From: Candidatus Petromonas tenebris
GTDB taxonomy: Bacteria > Bacillota > Clostridia > Peptostreptococcales > Caminicellaceae
DNA: 64,000 nucleotides
Reading direction: 5' to 3'
Assembly: GCA_014236755.1 (NCBI GenBank)
Contig: JACCKY010000015.1
Coordinates: 58,108-122,107 of the forward strand
The position numbers were made by a program, and so were the translations under genes. The notes under the pieces were generated by a model that searched no databases, had not been told where the DNA came from, and was given only the letters and a program-made list of their open reading frames with translations. Of the stretch, positions 28,802-37,542 are shown in pieces. The stretch's first letter is position 1. Every line of letters starts with the position of its first letter.

Positions 28802-29618
28802 AATATAATTGCGCTATTGCTGCCATTCTGCCAGTTTTTCCATTTTCACCTCTATAAGAGTAAAATATATCATTATTACATTTTGTGCAAATATTACTTA
28901 TTGTTATATTGGATTTAGAAACACCAGCTTCCAATAAGGATTTTTTATTAGCCTCCCATAGATTAAGCATATATTTACCATTACCTTTGGTGAGTATAAA
29001 AGATTTTATTTCGTCATAACTGTCGTGAAATTGACTAATCACAAAATCATCAACTTCATAACAGCATTCTCCTATCGAAGGTCCAATTCCAACTATACAA
29101 TCCTTTGGATCAGTTTTATAAATAGATACCATGCGATTAATTACCTTTTTTCCTATTTTTTTCACAGTACCTTTCCAGCCAGCATGGGCAAGGGCAATGA
29201 TCTTTTTTCTTTTATCTAATATAAATATTGGAACACAATCGGCATATAGAGTAACTAAGGCTATACCTGGCTTATCGGTTATAAGGCCATCTATTTCCTT
29301 AATGTCGCTTTCAAATATATCACTATTTTTATGGGATTCATTTACTATTAAAATATTATCCTTATGAACCTGATGAGAAATAACTATATTGTTAACATCT
29401 ATTTCTAAAGCATTGCAAATTATTTTATAATTCTTCCTTATGTTCTCTTTAGAATCTTCTGTGTTCGTACCAAGATTTAAATAGTTATAGGGATTTTGAC
29501 TTACTCCACCAATCCTAGATGTAAAGCAGCTTTTAACTAGTCCCGTTTCATCGAAAACAGGAATGGTGAAATATAACACATCTCTATTTTTTTTCATAAC
29601 AAAATTCCACTGTTTCAT
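28800..29618 (-). CDS. pgeF: PgeF/YfiH family purine nucleoside phosphorylase-like protein
   Basis: Laccase-fold zinc protein (YfiH/YlmD, once DUF152, often labelled polyphenol oxidase). Members act on purine nucleosides or correct peptidoglycan. I use the ATG at 29618 behind AGGTG, giving 272 aa, instead of an upstream TTG. Metal-site motifs HQVHKD, YADCVPIF and AHAGWKGTVK are intact. In B. subtilis ylmD also sits by sigE/sigG and the ylm genes. Confidence 0.92.
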   Translation of the reverse strand: MKQWNFVMKKNRDVLYFTIPVFDETGLVKSCFTSRIGGVSQNPYNYLNLGTNTEDSKENIRKNYKIICNALEIDVNNIVISHQVHKDNILIVNESHKNSDIFESDIKEIDGLITDKPGIALVTLYADCVPIFILDKRKKIIALAHAGWKGTVKKIGKKVINRMVSIYKTDPKDCIVGIGPSIGECCYEVDDFVISQFHDSYDEIKSFILTKGNGKYMLNLWEANKKSLLEAGVSKSNITISNICTKCNNDIFYSYRGENGKTGRMAAIAQLY

Positions 29619-29708
29619 ATAAAGCACCTGCAAAGCTAAACAATATTATCTCACTCGATTATAATACTCACACTTCTAAAAGTATGAAATAGAGTAAGGA
29701 AATTAGAT

Positions 29709-29944
29709 AAAGTTTCACAATAATTTAACCTCTTGTGCTAGTCACTCTAACAGTATAGCTTTAAATATCCTTCAATGTTTCCTCTGAAGCGACTTTGAAG
29801 AGATGTTTTTACCTCTAAATCTTTTCTATTAAAACAGCTCTTCTATGGAGTCTGAAGAGGATTATTGAAGGATATCTATAAGAAACTAGCATAAAAAGTT
29901 AATTTAGCAGGAGATAAAAAACTACTGCCAAATTGTTCAACTTT
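29709..29944. repeat. outer hairpin repeat split by palindromic copy C
   Basis: The flanks of copy C read AAAGTTTCACAATAA on the left and TTTAGCAGGAGATAAAAAAC...AAATTGTTCAACTTT on the right. Joined, they align end to end with the uninterrupted 58 bp repeat at 54342-54399 (opposite strand). This suggests copy C inserted into such a repeat. Confidence 0.65.
29721..29908. repeat. long palindromic element, copy C
   Basis: A full-length 188 bp element between nrdR and pgeF. Ends TTTAACCTCTTGTGCTAGT and ACTAGCATAAAAAGTTAA are inverted repeats. The arms ATATCCTTCAATG / ATTGAAGGATAT and the core TTTCCTCTGAAGCGACTTTG / CTTCTATGGAGTCTGAAG match copies A and B closely. The gap has no gene. It can fold as a long, bulged hairpin on either strand. 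Confidence 0.85.
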
Positions 29945-29952
29945 TATATAGC

Positions 29953-30414
29953 TTAATCCTCTTTTTCATTCAATAATTTTTTTAGTTCTTCCATAAAGGT
30001 ATTTATATCTTTAAATTGTCTATAGACAGATGCAAATCTTACATATGCTACTTCATCAAGTTCTTTTAATGCATTCATTACTAGTTCGCCTATATATTTT
30101 GATGAGATTTCCTTTTCAAGACTATTTTGTAACTGCTTTTCAATATTATCGGCGGTTGCTTCGATTACCTGCATTGAGATTGGACGTTTTTCACAGGCTC
30201 TGATGATCCCATTTAAGATTTTATTTCTATTAAATGATTCCCTGTTTCCATCTTTCTTGACAACAATAAGTGGTATTTCCTCTACCTTTTCGTAAGTAGT
30301 AAACCTTTTTTTACATTTTATGCACTCACGTCTTCTTCTAATCGCTTGCCCTTCATCTGTTGGTCTTGAATCTACAACTTTTGTTTCATAGTGGCTGCAA
30401 AATGGACAATTCAT
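29953..30414 (-). CDS. nrdR: transcriptional repressor NrdR
   Basis: Zinc-ribbon and ATP-cone repressor of ribonucleotide reductase genes. The 153 aa have the N-terminal C4 ribbon (Cys3, Cys6, Cys31, Cys34; MNCPFC...CIKC) and an ATP-cone from about 49 to 139 ([16 protein letters not shown]). Tandem NrdR boxes are not visible nearby, so targets lie elsewhere. Confidence 0.96.
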   Translation of the reverse strand: MNCPFCSHYETKVVDSRPTDEGQAIRRRRECIKCKKRFTTYEKVEEIPLIVVKKDGNRESFNRNKILNGIIRACEKRPISMQVIEATADNIEKQLQNSLEKEISSKYIGELVMNALKELDEVAYVRFASVYRQFKDINTFMEELKKLLNEKED

Positions 30415-30487
30415 AAGACCTAACCCCCCTAATTCAATTTACTAAAATTATATAATATATTTAGGGTTTAGTCTATTATAAAGGCTT

Positions 30488-30817
30488 TTATCTGTCATCT
30501 TCCTTATCTGTTTTACTATTGAAAATAGTATTAGAGGTATTGTAATAATCTTCATTATCAAATTTAACATTATCTTTTAAATCTGTTCTTAGATCTACCA
30601 AGATTACATCTTGACCTATTTTAACAATTTTTTTCCAGGGAATGGTATAATCATTGTCCTTATTAAATAGCTTTAAGAATTTGCCTTCCTTTGGGACTAT
30701 TATGGCTTCAATTCGTCCTTTTTCCAAGTTGATTTCTAGGTCATTTATAAAGCCAATTCTCTTTCCATCTGCAAGATTGATTACTTCTTTCATTCTAAGC
30801 TCCATTATAGATACCAT
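30488..30817 (-). CDS. YlmC/YmxH family PRC-barrel sporulation protein
   Basis: Small PRC-barrel protein, 109 aa. It begins MVSIMELRMKEVINLADGKRIG, the family's conserved N terminus, and has the barrel end IPWKKIVKIGQDVILV. A low-complexity polar tail of about 25 residues follows. It lies downstream of sigG, as in other Clostridia, with RBS GAGGTG. Known as sporulation-associated; molecular role unknown. Confidence 0.87.
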   Translation of the reverse strand: MVSIMELRMKEVINLADGKRIGFINDLEINLEKGRIEAIIVPKEGKFLKLFNKDNDYTIPWKKIVKIGQDVILVDLRTDLKDNVKFDNEDYYNTSNTIFNSKTDKEDDR

Positions 30818-30910
30818 AAGTTCACCTCTTATTAAATAAAAATTCGTATAATCCTATATTAAATTAATATTATAAAAAATGCATATTATTCTTTATTTTT
30901 TATAATATAT

Positions 30911-30935
30911 AAAAGACCCCTATATGGAGTCTTTT
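30911..30935 (-). terminator. terminator after sigG
   Basis: Stem AAAAGACTCC/GGGGTCTTTT (one G-U) with a 5-base AT loop, overlapping the sigG stop codon. On the minus strand it continues into ATATAT. Confidence 0.7.
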
Positions 30936-31705
30936 ATATATTTTCTCATGTGTTTTAATGCAGTTTTTTCTAGCCTTGAAACCTGTGCTTGGGAAATACC
31001 TATTTCTTCTGCAACCTCCATTTGAGTTTTACATTTAAAAAACCTCAAAGTTAAAATTAATTTTTCTCTATCATTCAATTTTCTAAGACCTTCTCGAAGG
31101 GCAATTTCCTCAAGCCAAGTTTCATCTACGCTTTTTTCATCACTCACTTGATCCATAACATATATAGCATCCCCACTATCTTGATATATTGGTTCAAATA
31201 AAGAAATAGGATCTTGGATGGCATCTAAAGCAAAAACTACATCTTCCTTAGATATGTTTAGTTCTTTTGAAATTTCAGTGATTGTAGGTTCCTTAGAATT
31301 TTTGCTTATTAGCTGATCTCTAACTTGCAGTGCCTTATAGGCTTTATCTCTAAGAGACCTACTGACTCTTATAGCATTGTTGTCTCTTAAATATCTTCTA
31401 ATTTCTCCGATAATCATGGGAACGGCATATGTCGAAAATTTTACATTTTGACTTAAATCAAAATTATCTATAGCTTTGATTAATCCTATACACCCCACTT
31501 GAAATAAATCATCCACATATTCTCCTCTATTGTTAAAACGCTGTATAACGCTTAATACTAATCTTAAGTTACCTTGAATAAACTTTTCTCGAGCTTTCAT
31601 ATCTCCATTATGTATCTTTGGAAATAATTCTCTCATTTCTTTATTTGTAAGTACCGGAAGCTTTGAAGTGTTTACACCACAGATTTCTACCTTGTTGTTG
31701 TACAT
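30920..31705 (-). CDS. sigG: RNA polymerase sigma-G factor
   Basis: Late forespore sigma factor. The 261 aa begin MYNNKVEICGVNTSKLPVL, the sigma-G specific N terminus. Region 2 (GNLRLVLSVIQRF, FQVGCIGLIKAIDNFD), region 3 and the region 4 helix-turn-helix (MEVAEEIGISQAQVSRLEK) follow. It lies 128 bp downstream of sigE, with a sigma-F/G type promoter in that gap, so it can be expressed apart from sigE. Confidence 0.97.
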   Translation of the reverse strand: MYNNKVEICGVNTSKLPVLTNKEMRELFPKIHNGDMKAREKFIQGNLRLVLSVIQRFNNRGEYVDDLFQVGCIGLIKAIDNFDLSQNVKFSTYAVPMIIGEIRRYLRDNNAIRVSRSLRDKAYKALQVRDQLISKNSKEPTITEISKELNISKEDVVFALDAIQDPISLFEPIYQDSGDAIYVMDQVSDEKSVDETWLEEIALREGLRKLNDREKLILTLRFFKCKTQMEVAEEIGISQAQVSRLEKTALKHMRKYIKDSI

Positions 31706-31748
31706 TTTCTGTTGTCCTCCCTGTCAATAAATTCCCCCTTTCATACAA

Positions 31749-31778
31749 AATTATTGCCTAAAAGATTTAATTTAATAC
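31749..31778 (-). promoter_or_regulatory. sigma-F/G type promoter of sigG
   Basis: On the minus strand GTATT (-35), exactly 15 bp, then GGCAATAATT (-10). The -10 matches the published B. subtilis sigma-F pattern GgnrAnAnTw throughout; the -35 matches GywTA at four of five positions. It is 44 bp upstream of the sigG start codon. Confidence 0.7.
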
Positions 31779-31807
31779 TCTGGAAAAATATGAAGGTTAA
31801 AAAATAA

Positions 31808-31834
31808 AAAAGGTGAGAGTCATAATCCCACCTT
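31808..31834 (-). terminator. terminator after sigE
   Basis: Ten-pair stem AAAGGTGGGA/TCTCACCTTT (one G-U) with a 7-base loop, then TTTATTTTT on the minus strand. It separates sigE from the sigG promoter. Confidence 0.85.
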
Positions 31835-32565
31835 TAAATCATTCTGTTTATTTCTTTTTTTAACCTGAAAATAATTCTCTTTTCCAGCCTTGATATATAA
31901 GATTGTGATATTCCAAGCATATCTGCTACTTCTTTTTGAGTTTTTTCCTCGCCATTTGACAGTCCAAATCTTAAATCCATTATTTTCTTTTCTCTTTTTG
32001 ATAATTTTTTTAATGCTGTTTTTAAAAGTTCCTTATCAATTTCTTCTTCTAAATTCTTATAAATCAAATCATTTTCAGTCCCTAAGATATCAGACAATAA
32101 TAATTCATTGCCATCCCAATCTATGTTAAGAGGTTCATCAATAGATATTTCACTCTTCACTTTACTATTCCTACGTAAAAACATCAATATTTCGTTTTCA
32201 ATGCATCTTGACGCATAGGTTGCTAATTTAATTTTTTTATTAGGATCAAAGGTATTTACTGCTTTTATCAAACCTATGGTTCCAATCGAAATTAGGTCCT
32301 CTACTCCAATACCTGTATTTTCAAATTTTCTTGCGATATAAACTACTAATCTTAAGTTTCGCTCTATCAAAATACTACGTACAGATTCATCTCCTTCCTG
32401 GAGCTTTTCTACGAATAAAATTTCTTCTTCAGAGCTAAGTGGCGGGGGCAAAGCTTCGTTACCTCCAATATAATAAATTGTATCCTCAGTATAAATATTT
32501 ATTTTTTTCAATAACTTGGCTAGAAGAAGTTTGATTTTTAGTTTGTACTTGTCAAGTATACTCAT
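31834..32565 (-). CDS. sigE: RNA polymerase sigma-E factor (pro-form)
   Basis: Early mother-cell sigma factor, made as an inactive precursor. The 243 aa have an N-terminal hydrophobic/basic pro-region (about 1-30, [16 protein letters not shown]), which SpoIIGA removes in Bacillus. Then come region 2 ([28 protein letters not shown]) and region 4 ([20 protein letters not shown]). It follows spoIIGA by 15 bp. A matching promoter precedes spoIVA in this window. Confidence 0.97.
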   Translation of the reverse strand: MSILDKYKLKIKLLLAKLLKKINIYTEDTIYYIGGNEALPPPLSSEEEILFVEKLQEGDESVRSILIERNLRLVVYIARKFENTGIGVEDLISIGTIGLIKAVNTFDPNKKIKLATYASRCIENEILMFLRRNSKVKSEISIDEPLNIDWDGNELLLSDILGTENDLIYKNLEEEIDKELLKTALKKLSKREKKIMDLRFGLSNGEEKTQKEVADMLGISQSYISRLEKRIIFRLKKEINRMI

Positions 32566-32580
32566 TAAAAAACCCCCTAT

Positions 32581-33477
32581 TTAAACTAATATGTCTGGAT
32601 TAATCAAAGCCTTATAATCTCCATTTTGAGACAATTTGCCAGTTGATATTGCAATAATAATTTTATTAATATTCAATTTATCACCATTATTAATGACTTC
32701 AACACTATCTGGTTTAAAACCAATAAGCATACCATTTTCTTTTCCCAAAGAAGTAAAGGGTATCATTCTAAATCTGCTTATCCAATTTGTATCTTTAAGT
32801 GTCGAGACTATTCTTTCTAGTTTGTTAGGATCATCGTTTTGAAAAATATCCTTTATATTCTCAGGTAATATATCTTCAATAGCATTATATTCTACAACTA
32901 TTACTGGAAATTTGCTTATAGGATCCTCAAGAGAATTACCTGTATCAATTAATGCATTTATTTCCTTTCTCTTTTTATCAAATTCTATAATGATTTCTTT
33001 GTATAATTTTTCCTTTAATATTTTATATTTAACAAATTTTATACATAGTAAAATCAGTATATATGCAAAAGCAGTAGAGTAAATTAATACTTTGATACTA
33101 ATGCTATTGGTGTAAAATATTCCATTGCTCATAATTGCATTAAAGTTTGTAAAATAAAATAGTGCAAATGCAGCTCCGCCAAAAATAAAGGACACTAAAT
33201 AAAAAATACTGAGATACTTAAAAAAGTCTTTAAACTTATGAGGTGTAAATGTAACAATTATTATTAACATTGATATTAATATTTTCATGGAAAAAGTAAG
33301 GAAAAAATGTAAAGATGGAAAGAAAATAATAAATGAATATAGTGCACCGACCCCAGCCCCTATAAAACGCTTTATTATGCTTCCCTGGTATTTGCCAAAA
33401 TAGCTAGTAATCTGCAAAATTAAAAAGTTCATTAAGAAGTTTTCTAAAAATAGATATTCTGCATAGATTTCAAACAT
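32581..33477 (-). CDS. spoIIGA: sporulation sigma-E processing peptidase SpoIIGA
   Basis: Membrane aspartic protease that activates pro-sigma-E. The 298 aa have five or so N-terminal membrane segments (about 8-150) and a cytosolic domain with the catalytic aspartate Asp178 in ALIDTGNSLEDP. As in Bacillus it is the first gene of the spoIIG operon with sigE and lies just after ftsZ. The 225 bp upstream carry a Spo0A-type promoter. Confidence 0.95.
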   Translation of the reverse strand: MFEIYAEYLFLENFLMNFLILQITSYFGKYQGSIIKRFIGAGVGALYSFIIFFPSLHFFLTFSMKILISMLIIIVTFTPHKFKDFFKYLSIFYLVSFIFGGAAFALFYFTNFNAIMSNGIFYTNSISIKVLIYSTAFAYILILLCIKFVKYKILKEKLYKEIIIEFDKKRKEINALIDTGNSLEDPISKFPVIVVEYNAIEDILPENIKDIFQNDDPNKLERIVSTLKDTNWISRFRMIPFTSLGKENGMLIGFKPDSVEVINNGDKLNINKIIIAISTGKLSQNGDYKALINPDILV

Positions 33478-33542
33478 TTTATTCCCCCCTATATGAAAGG
33501 AGACAGCTTCACATACTATACATATTCAGTTTATTTATGTTA

Positions 33543-33640
33543 TATGCCTATTATATTAGGTTTTTTATCAAAAATATGTCATTTTGTGAAGTCGAAAGGC
33601 AATTTTTATTATAAAAAAAGGAACAATTAATCGACAAAAA
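33543..33640 (-). promoter_or_regulatory. spoIIG promoter with candidate Spo0A boxes
   Basis: On the minus strand TATAAT (33550-33555) has an ATGACA (33577-33582) 21 bp upstream, an unusually long spacing like the 22 bp of B. subtilis spoIIG. Two Spo0A-box-like sites follow: AGTCGAA on the plus strand (33590-33596) and TTTTGTCGA on the minus strand (33631-33639). These fall near -50 and -92 from the predicted start, close to sites 2 and 1 in Bacillus. Confidence 0.65.
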
Positions 33641-33643
33641 ACG

Positions 33644-33670
33644 AAAAGACCATTGTAGAAATGGTCTTTT
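33644..33670 (-). terminator. terminator after ftsZ
   Basis: Perfect 11 bp stem AAAAGACCATT/AATGGTCTTTT with a 5-base loop. The minus strand continues CGTTTTTT. It separates ftsZ from the spoIIG promoter. Confidence 0.85.
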
Positions 33671-33702
33671 TAGAACAATATTTTATTAAATTTTAAAATT
33701 GA

Positions 33703-34764
33703 CTATCTTTGACGTCTCAAAAAAGTTGGTATATCAAGTAATTCATTATCTTTATTACGGCTTTCAGTTTTATTATCGTCTAAGTTATTAGTATGTAAAT
33801 CATTATTTTTTGCACTTTCAAAACCTGTAGCTATTACAGTGATCCTAATCTCATCTTTTAAATTTTCATCTATAACTGCACCAAAAATTATATTAGCATC
33901 GGGGTCAGCAGCCTGGGACACAATTTCAGCCGCTTCATTTACTTCGAATAGACCAAGATTAGAGCCACCAGTTATATTTAATAAAACTCCCTTTGCTCCA
34001 TTGATTGAAGTTTCAAGTAATGGACTTTGTATAGCCAGCTTTGCCGCTTCTGTAGCTCTGCTTTCACCATTTGCCTTACCTATACCCATATGAGCTAAGC
34101 CTTGTTCGAACATGATAGTTTTAACATCTGCAAAATCTAAATTTACTAATCCGGGAATCGCAATTAAATCAGATATACCTTGAACGCCTTGTCTTAAGAC
34201 ATCATCAGCTATTTTAAAAGCATCCATAATAGATGTTTTCTTTTCAACAACTTGAAGAAGTCTGTCATTAGGTATTGTTACCAATGTATCTACTCTAGTT
34301 TTTAATTCTTCAATTCCTTTTTCAGCGTGCATCATTCTTCGTTTTCCTTCAAAACAGAAAGGCTTAGTTACAACGCCTACAGTAAGTATACCCATATCCT
34401 TAGCAACTTCTGCAACTATTGGGGCAGCACCGGTACCAGTTCCTCCTCCCATTCCGGCAGTTATAAAGACCATGTCAGCACCTTGAAGTGCCTGATAAAT
34501 GTCATCTCTGCTTTCTTCAGCGGCCTTTTCTCCAATTTCTGGATTAGCTCCTGCCCCTAGACCTCTTGTTAATTTTTCACCAATTTGTATTTTATACTCG
34601 GCCTTAGAAGTAAATAGAGCCTGTTTATCTGTGTTAACTGCAATAAATTGAACACCTTTGAGATTGGAATCTATCATTCGATTGACAGCGTTATTTCCAC
34701 CGCCACCAACACCAATAACCTTAATCTGTGCAAATTGTTCTACATCGATATCAAACTCTAACAC
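33703..34764 (-). CDS. ftsZ: cell division protein FtsZ
   Basis: Tubulin-like GTPase that forms the Z ring. The start is the GTG at 34764, six bases behind AAAGGAGG, giving [10 protein letters not shown] and 353 aa; an upstream ATG in the same frame would place the RBS inside the gene. The GGGGNN and GGGTGTG (106-112) nucleotide motifs and the C-terminal anchor peptide [10 protein letters not shown] are present. It ends the mur/fts cluster. Confidence 0.97.
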   Translation of the reverse strand: MLEFDIDVEQFAQIKVIGVGGGGNNAVNRMIDSNLKGVQFIAVNTDKQALFTSKAEYKIQIGEKLTRGLGAGANPEIGEKAAEESRDDIYQALQGADMVFITAGMGGGTGTGAAPIVAEVAKDMGILTVGVVTKPFCFEGKRRMMHAEKGIEELKTRVDTLVTIPNDRLLQVVEKKTSIMDAFKIADDVLRQGVQGISDLIAIPGLVNLDFADVKTIMFEQGLAHMGIGKANGESRATEAAKLAIQSPLLETSINGAKGVLLNITGGSNLGLFEVNEAAEIVSQAADPDANIIFGAVIDENLKDEIRITVIATGFESAKNNDLHTNNLDDNKTESRNKDNELLDIPTFLRRQR

Positions 34765-34908
34765 ATCATAACCTCCTTTATGACGATGACTAAGCAATTA
34801 CTTGTAAATTTAGTAATCCAGTATATAATTTAATTTCCTATCCATTTTTATAAATATAAGTACTATTTCAACAAAATATTTTAATATCCTTCTTTTTAAA
34901 TAAATATT

Positions 34909-35250
34909 TTATTTTTTACTAAACTTTTCTATAAGTTGTCTTCTAATAATAGCAAAATTCTGGAAAAGTCTTGAGCCAAATGCAAATATTGCAGCATAAT
35001 ACAGAGGAACTCCCATCTTATCTCCAATATAAGCAAGTAGTCCAGCAATTACTGCATTTCCTAAAAAGCCTGTAACGAATATTGTTGAATTAAAATATCC
35101 TTCCATACTAGCTTTGATAGCTCCAAAAACAGAATCTATAGCAGCTAATATAGATACAGACAGGTATAAGGAATATGAGGTTGGGAAAGTTACAGGAATA
35201 TAAAAACCTATCAACACCCCAATTATAATACCTAAAATGCCAATAATCAA
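34909..35250 (-). CDS. sbp: small basic membrane protein Sbp (DUF1290)
   Basis: Three or four membrane segments in about 113 aa. The family motif appears as LAAIDSVFGAIKASMEGYFNSTIFV. The start is most likely the TTG at 35250 behind GAAGGTG; an in-frame GTG at 35259 would sit on the RBS. It overlaps the end of the DUF881 gene. In B. subtilis sbp also lies next to the ftsA/ftsZ genes. Function unknown. Confidence 0.85.
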   Translation of the reverse strand: MIIGILGIIIGVLIGFYIPVTFPTSYSLYLSVSILAAIDSVFGAIKASMEGYFNSTIFVTGFLGNAVIAGLLAYIGDKMGVPLYYAAIFAFGSRLFQNFAIIRRQLIEKFSKK

Positions 35251-35251
35251 T

Positions 35252-35971
35252 CTAATCACCTTCTTTTACTTGTAAAAAATCAAAAGTTAAATCCTCAGAA
35301 TACTTTGGAATTCTTATGTTTATGCTAGTATTAACCTCGATAAAAAGACCCACTTCCTTTAATAGATTGCCATAGGTACCAGGGGCTTTTATTGCTGCTT
35401 CAAGATGCTTTGGTTCTCCAATTGCTTTTACTATAAAGGGTTGAGCAAAAAGTTGACCATTAATTTTTATTGTAGGGCCGTTACAATCTATTTCACTATT
35501 AGATAATACTCTTTGGCCATTGATTGAGATAGCCTCTGCTCCAGCTACTTTAAGATCGTTTATAATATTAAGAATATCAATATTATGAACGATTATATTA
35601 TTTGGATCTTCACCTTCATATAATTTTCTACTACCATCATCGATAATTAGGATGATTCCCGGTCCTTGAACATCAGTAAAACCAGAAATGGTTTTAAACT
35701 GACTAATTTCATTTTTTAAAAGACTAGTAATATCACCATCTTTATCCTTTGCGGTTTCGTATGCTTGAATCTTCTCTTTGTACGATTCAATAAGTGGCCG
35801 TAAGTTGTTAATTTCAGCTTTCTCTTTTTGAATAACTTTTTTATAGTCATAAATCACTTTGAGAGGTACGTATTTATACTTGGGATTCAGATTTTTTATC
35901 TGAAATGAAATTGCAATTCCCAGTATAATTGTTAAAAGTAAAATATTTAATTTAGAAAAAAATTTTGCCAT
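35252..35971 (-). CDS. DUF881 family protein (downstream copy)
   Basis: The 239 aa have one N-terminal membrane segment (about 8-26), a short coiled coil (about 45-95) and a C-terminal DUF881 domain with GPGIILIIDDGSR and AGAEAISINGQRV. It is paralogous to the gene directly upstream. DUF881 proteins are common in Gram-positive division clusters; their role is unestablished. Confidence 0.88.
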   Translation of the reverse strand: MAKFFSKLNILLLTIILGIAISFQIKNLNPKYKYVPLKVIYDYKKVIQKEKAEINNLRPLIESYKEKIQAYETAKDKDGDITSLLKNEISQFKTISGFTDVQGPGIILIIDDGSRKLYEGEDPNNIIVHNIDILNIINDLKVAGAEAISINGQRVLSNSEIDCNGPTIKINGQLFAQPFIVKAIGEPKHLEAAIKAPGTYGNLLKEVGLFIEVNTSINIRIPKYSEDLTFDFLQVKEGD

Positions 35972-35987
35972 AGTACCACTCCATGTA

Positions 35988-36716
35988 CTAATTTTCGTCT
36001 ACGGGCTTTGCATACCTAAATTTCACTATATCATTATATCTGCCAATAGTCACTTCATCTATCTTTTTTATGTTAACCTGCAAATTATAATTTTCTCTCA
36101 TTTCCCACACAATGCCAAACCTAAAATTTAAAGAAGATTCCAATGTATCAGGATTCCCTATAGCTGTAATTACAAATGGAGGAGCTGTAGGAACAGAATT
36201 AATTTTCACTGTATTATTAGCATAATATATTTCTGTTGTAGATATTATTCTTTGGTTATTAATGGATACAGCTTCTGCTCCAGCTGCATTTAAAACGTTT
36301 ATTATGCCTAATAATAGATCATATCGATACACTATGATACTCCCCTCAGACTCAAAACCTGGTTCTTTAGGAGGGTCGTCTACAATAATTTGTATACCGG
36401 GTCCTTTTACATTTTTGAATCCAGCGATCATTTTATATTTTTCTAGCTCTTTATTTAAATTTTTTATTAACACGTTTTCCTTAGAAGCTGCTTCTTCTAT
36501 TTCTTTTAATTTTTTTTCATATGCACTTAGTTCATTAAGCAAATTTTTCTTTTCCTCTTTAATATTTTTCAATTCGCTTTCTAATTCCAAAGCTCTTTGG
36601 CTTGGTATCAGCCCATCTAAATAACTTCCCTGCACTACTTTAAATTGTAGTGCTAAAACTATTCCTAGTATAACACACATTATCCCAATAAAAAAATTAT
36701 CTTTAAGCTTTATCAC
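35988..36716 (-). CDS. DUF881 family protein (upstream copy)
   Basis: The 242 aa have the same layout as its neighbour: a membrane segment (about 8-24), a lysine- and glutamate-rich coiled coil (about 38-95), then DUF881 with GPGIQIIVDDPP and AGAEAVSINNQRI. The tandem pair suggests duplication and possibly a heteromer facing the cell wall, which is inference. It lies 11 bp after divIB. Confidence 0.88.
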   Translation of the reverse strand: MIKLKDNFFIGIMCVILGIVLALQFKVVQGSYLDGLIPSQRALELESELKNIKEEKKNLLNELSAYEKKLKEIEEAASKENVLIKNLNKELEKYKMIAGFKNVKGPGIQIIVDDPPKEPGFESEGSIIVYRYDLLLGIINVLNAAGAEAVSINNQRIISTTEIYYANNTVKINSVPTAPPFVITAIGNPDTLESSLNFRFGIVWEMRENYNLQVNIKKIDEVTIGRYNDIVKFRYAKPVDEN

Positions 36717-36727
36717 TGAAAAACCTC

Positions 36728-37480
36728 CTATTCACCAAAGGGACGAAAAATTGGATATCCGTTATGACTTAGATCAATTAAACCTGAATTAATATTTTTG
36801 CTTTTTAAATCATCAATTATGTTTAAAAGAATTTTTATTTTTTTTGCAAGGTTATCACCTTTACCGAGTTTGACTTTAATCCCATTATTAAAATATAAAT
36901 CAAATTTTCCATTATTATAGAATATGCTTGGTCTAATATCTGTAGAAGACCTATTAATAAATTTACAAATATCAAGGGCCTTTTTAAAATCATTAGTATT
37001 CTTCACTTTAAGTTTGTCGCCTTCTATGAAGCTTTCAAACTCAAATCCTTCAATTATATATACATCCGGAGGATTTGAATAGGTCTCTAGTACAACTCCA
37101 TCCTCATCTATTTCAAAATATATACCCATATACAATATAGAAGCTAACTTTTTTCTTTCCTCAATTTCAATAATAATTTTATTAGGCAGTTTGCGTCTTA
37201 TGGTAACTTCTTTTATATAGGGATGTTTCTTTAGGTTTTCCTCTGCCCTTGATAGCTTTAATTGAAAGATATTTTCCTTTACCTGAATTCCAGAATAACC
37301 AATTACTTTCTCATCAGTAAGTTCATAATTATTTTTTACAATTATATCATTTATCAAAAAATAATTGGTTTTAAAAATAATAATAAATATTAGGGCTAGC
37401 AAAAGAAAAAAAATACATATATATATATTAAGTTTACCATATTTCACTTTGCCATCAACCTTGGTTTTAGATTTTAACAT
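36728..37480 (-). CDS. divIB: cell division protein DivIB/FtsQ
   Basis: Bitopic divisome protein. The start at the ATG at 37480 behind GGGGGG gives 250 aa: a basic cytosolic tail, one membrane segment (about 17-40), a POTRA domain (NDIIVKNNYELTDEKV onward) and the FtsQ beta domain. It sits between murA and the DUF881 pair, where ftsA would be expected further downstream but is absent. Confidence 0.92.
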   Translation of the reverse strand: MLKSKTKVDGKVKYGKLNIYICIFFLLLALIFIIIFKTNYFLINDIIVKNNYELTDEKVIGYSGIQVKENIFQLKLSRAEENLKKHPYIKEVTIRRKLPNKIIIEIEERKKLASILYMGIYFEIDEDGVVLETYSNPPDVYIIEGFEFESFIEGDKLKVKNTNDFKKALDICKFINRSSTDIRPSIFYNNGKFDLYFNNGIKVKLGKGDNLAKKIKILLNIIDDLKSKNINSGLIDLSHNGYPIFRPFGE

Positions 37481-37542
37481 TTTTCCCCCCATGACAACTT
37501 GTCCTACTGAGAACAGTTTAAATAGCAGCTATAAGCCGCTAC

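Noticed and set aside
34765..34797. Longer ftsZ start at an upstream ATG
   Set aside because: It would put the strong AAAGGAGG site inside the gene. The GTG at 34764 gives the conserved MLEF N terminus.
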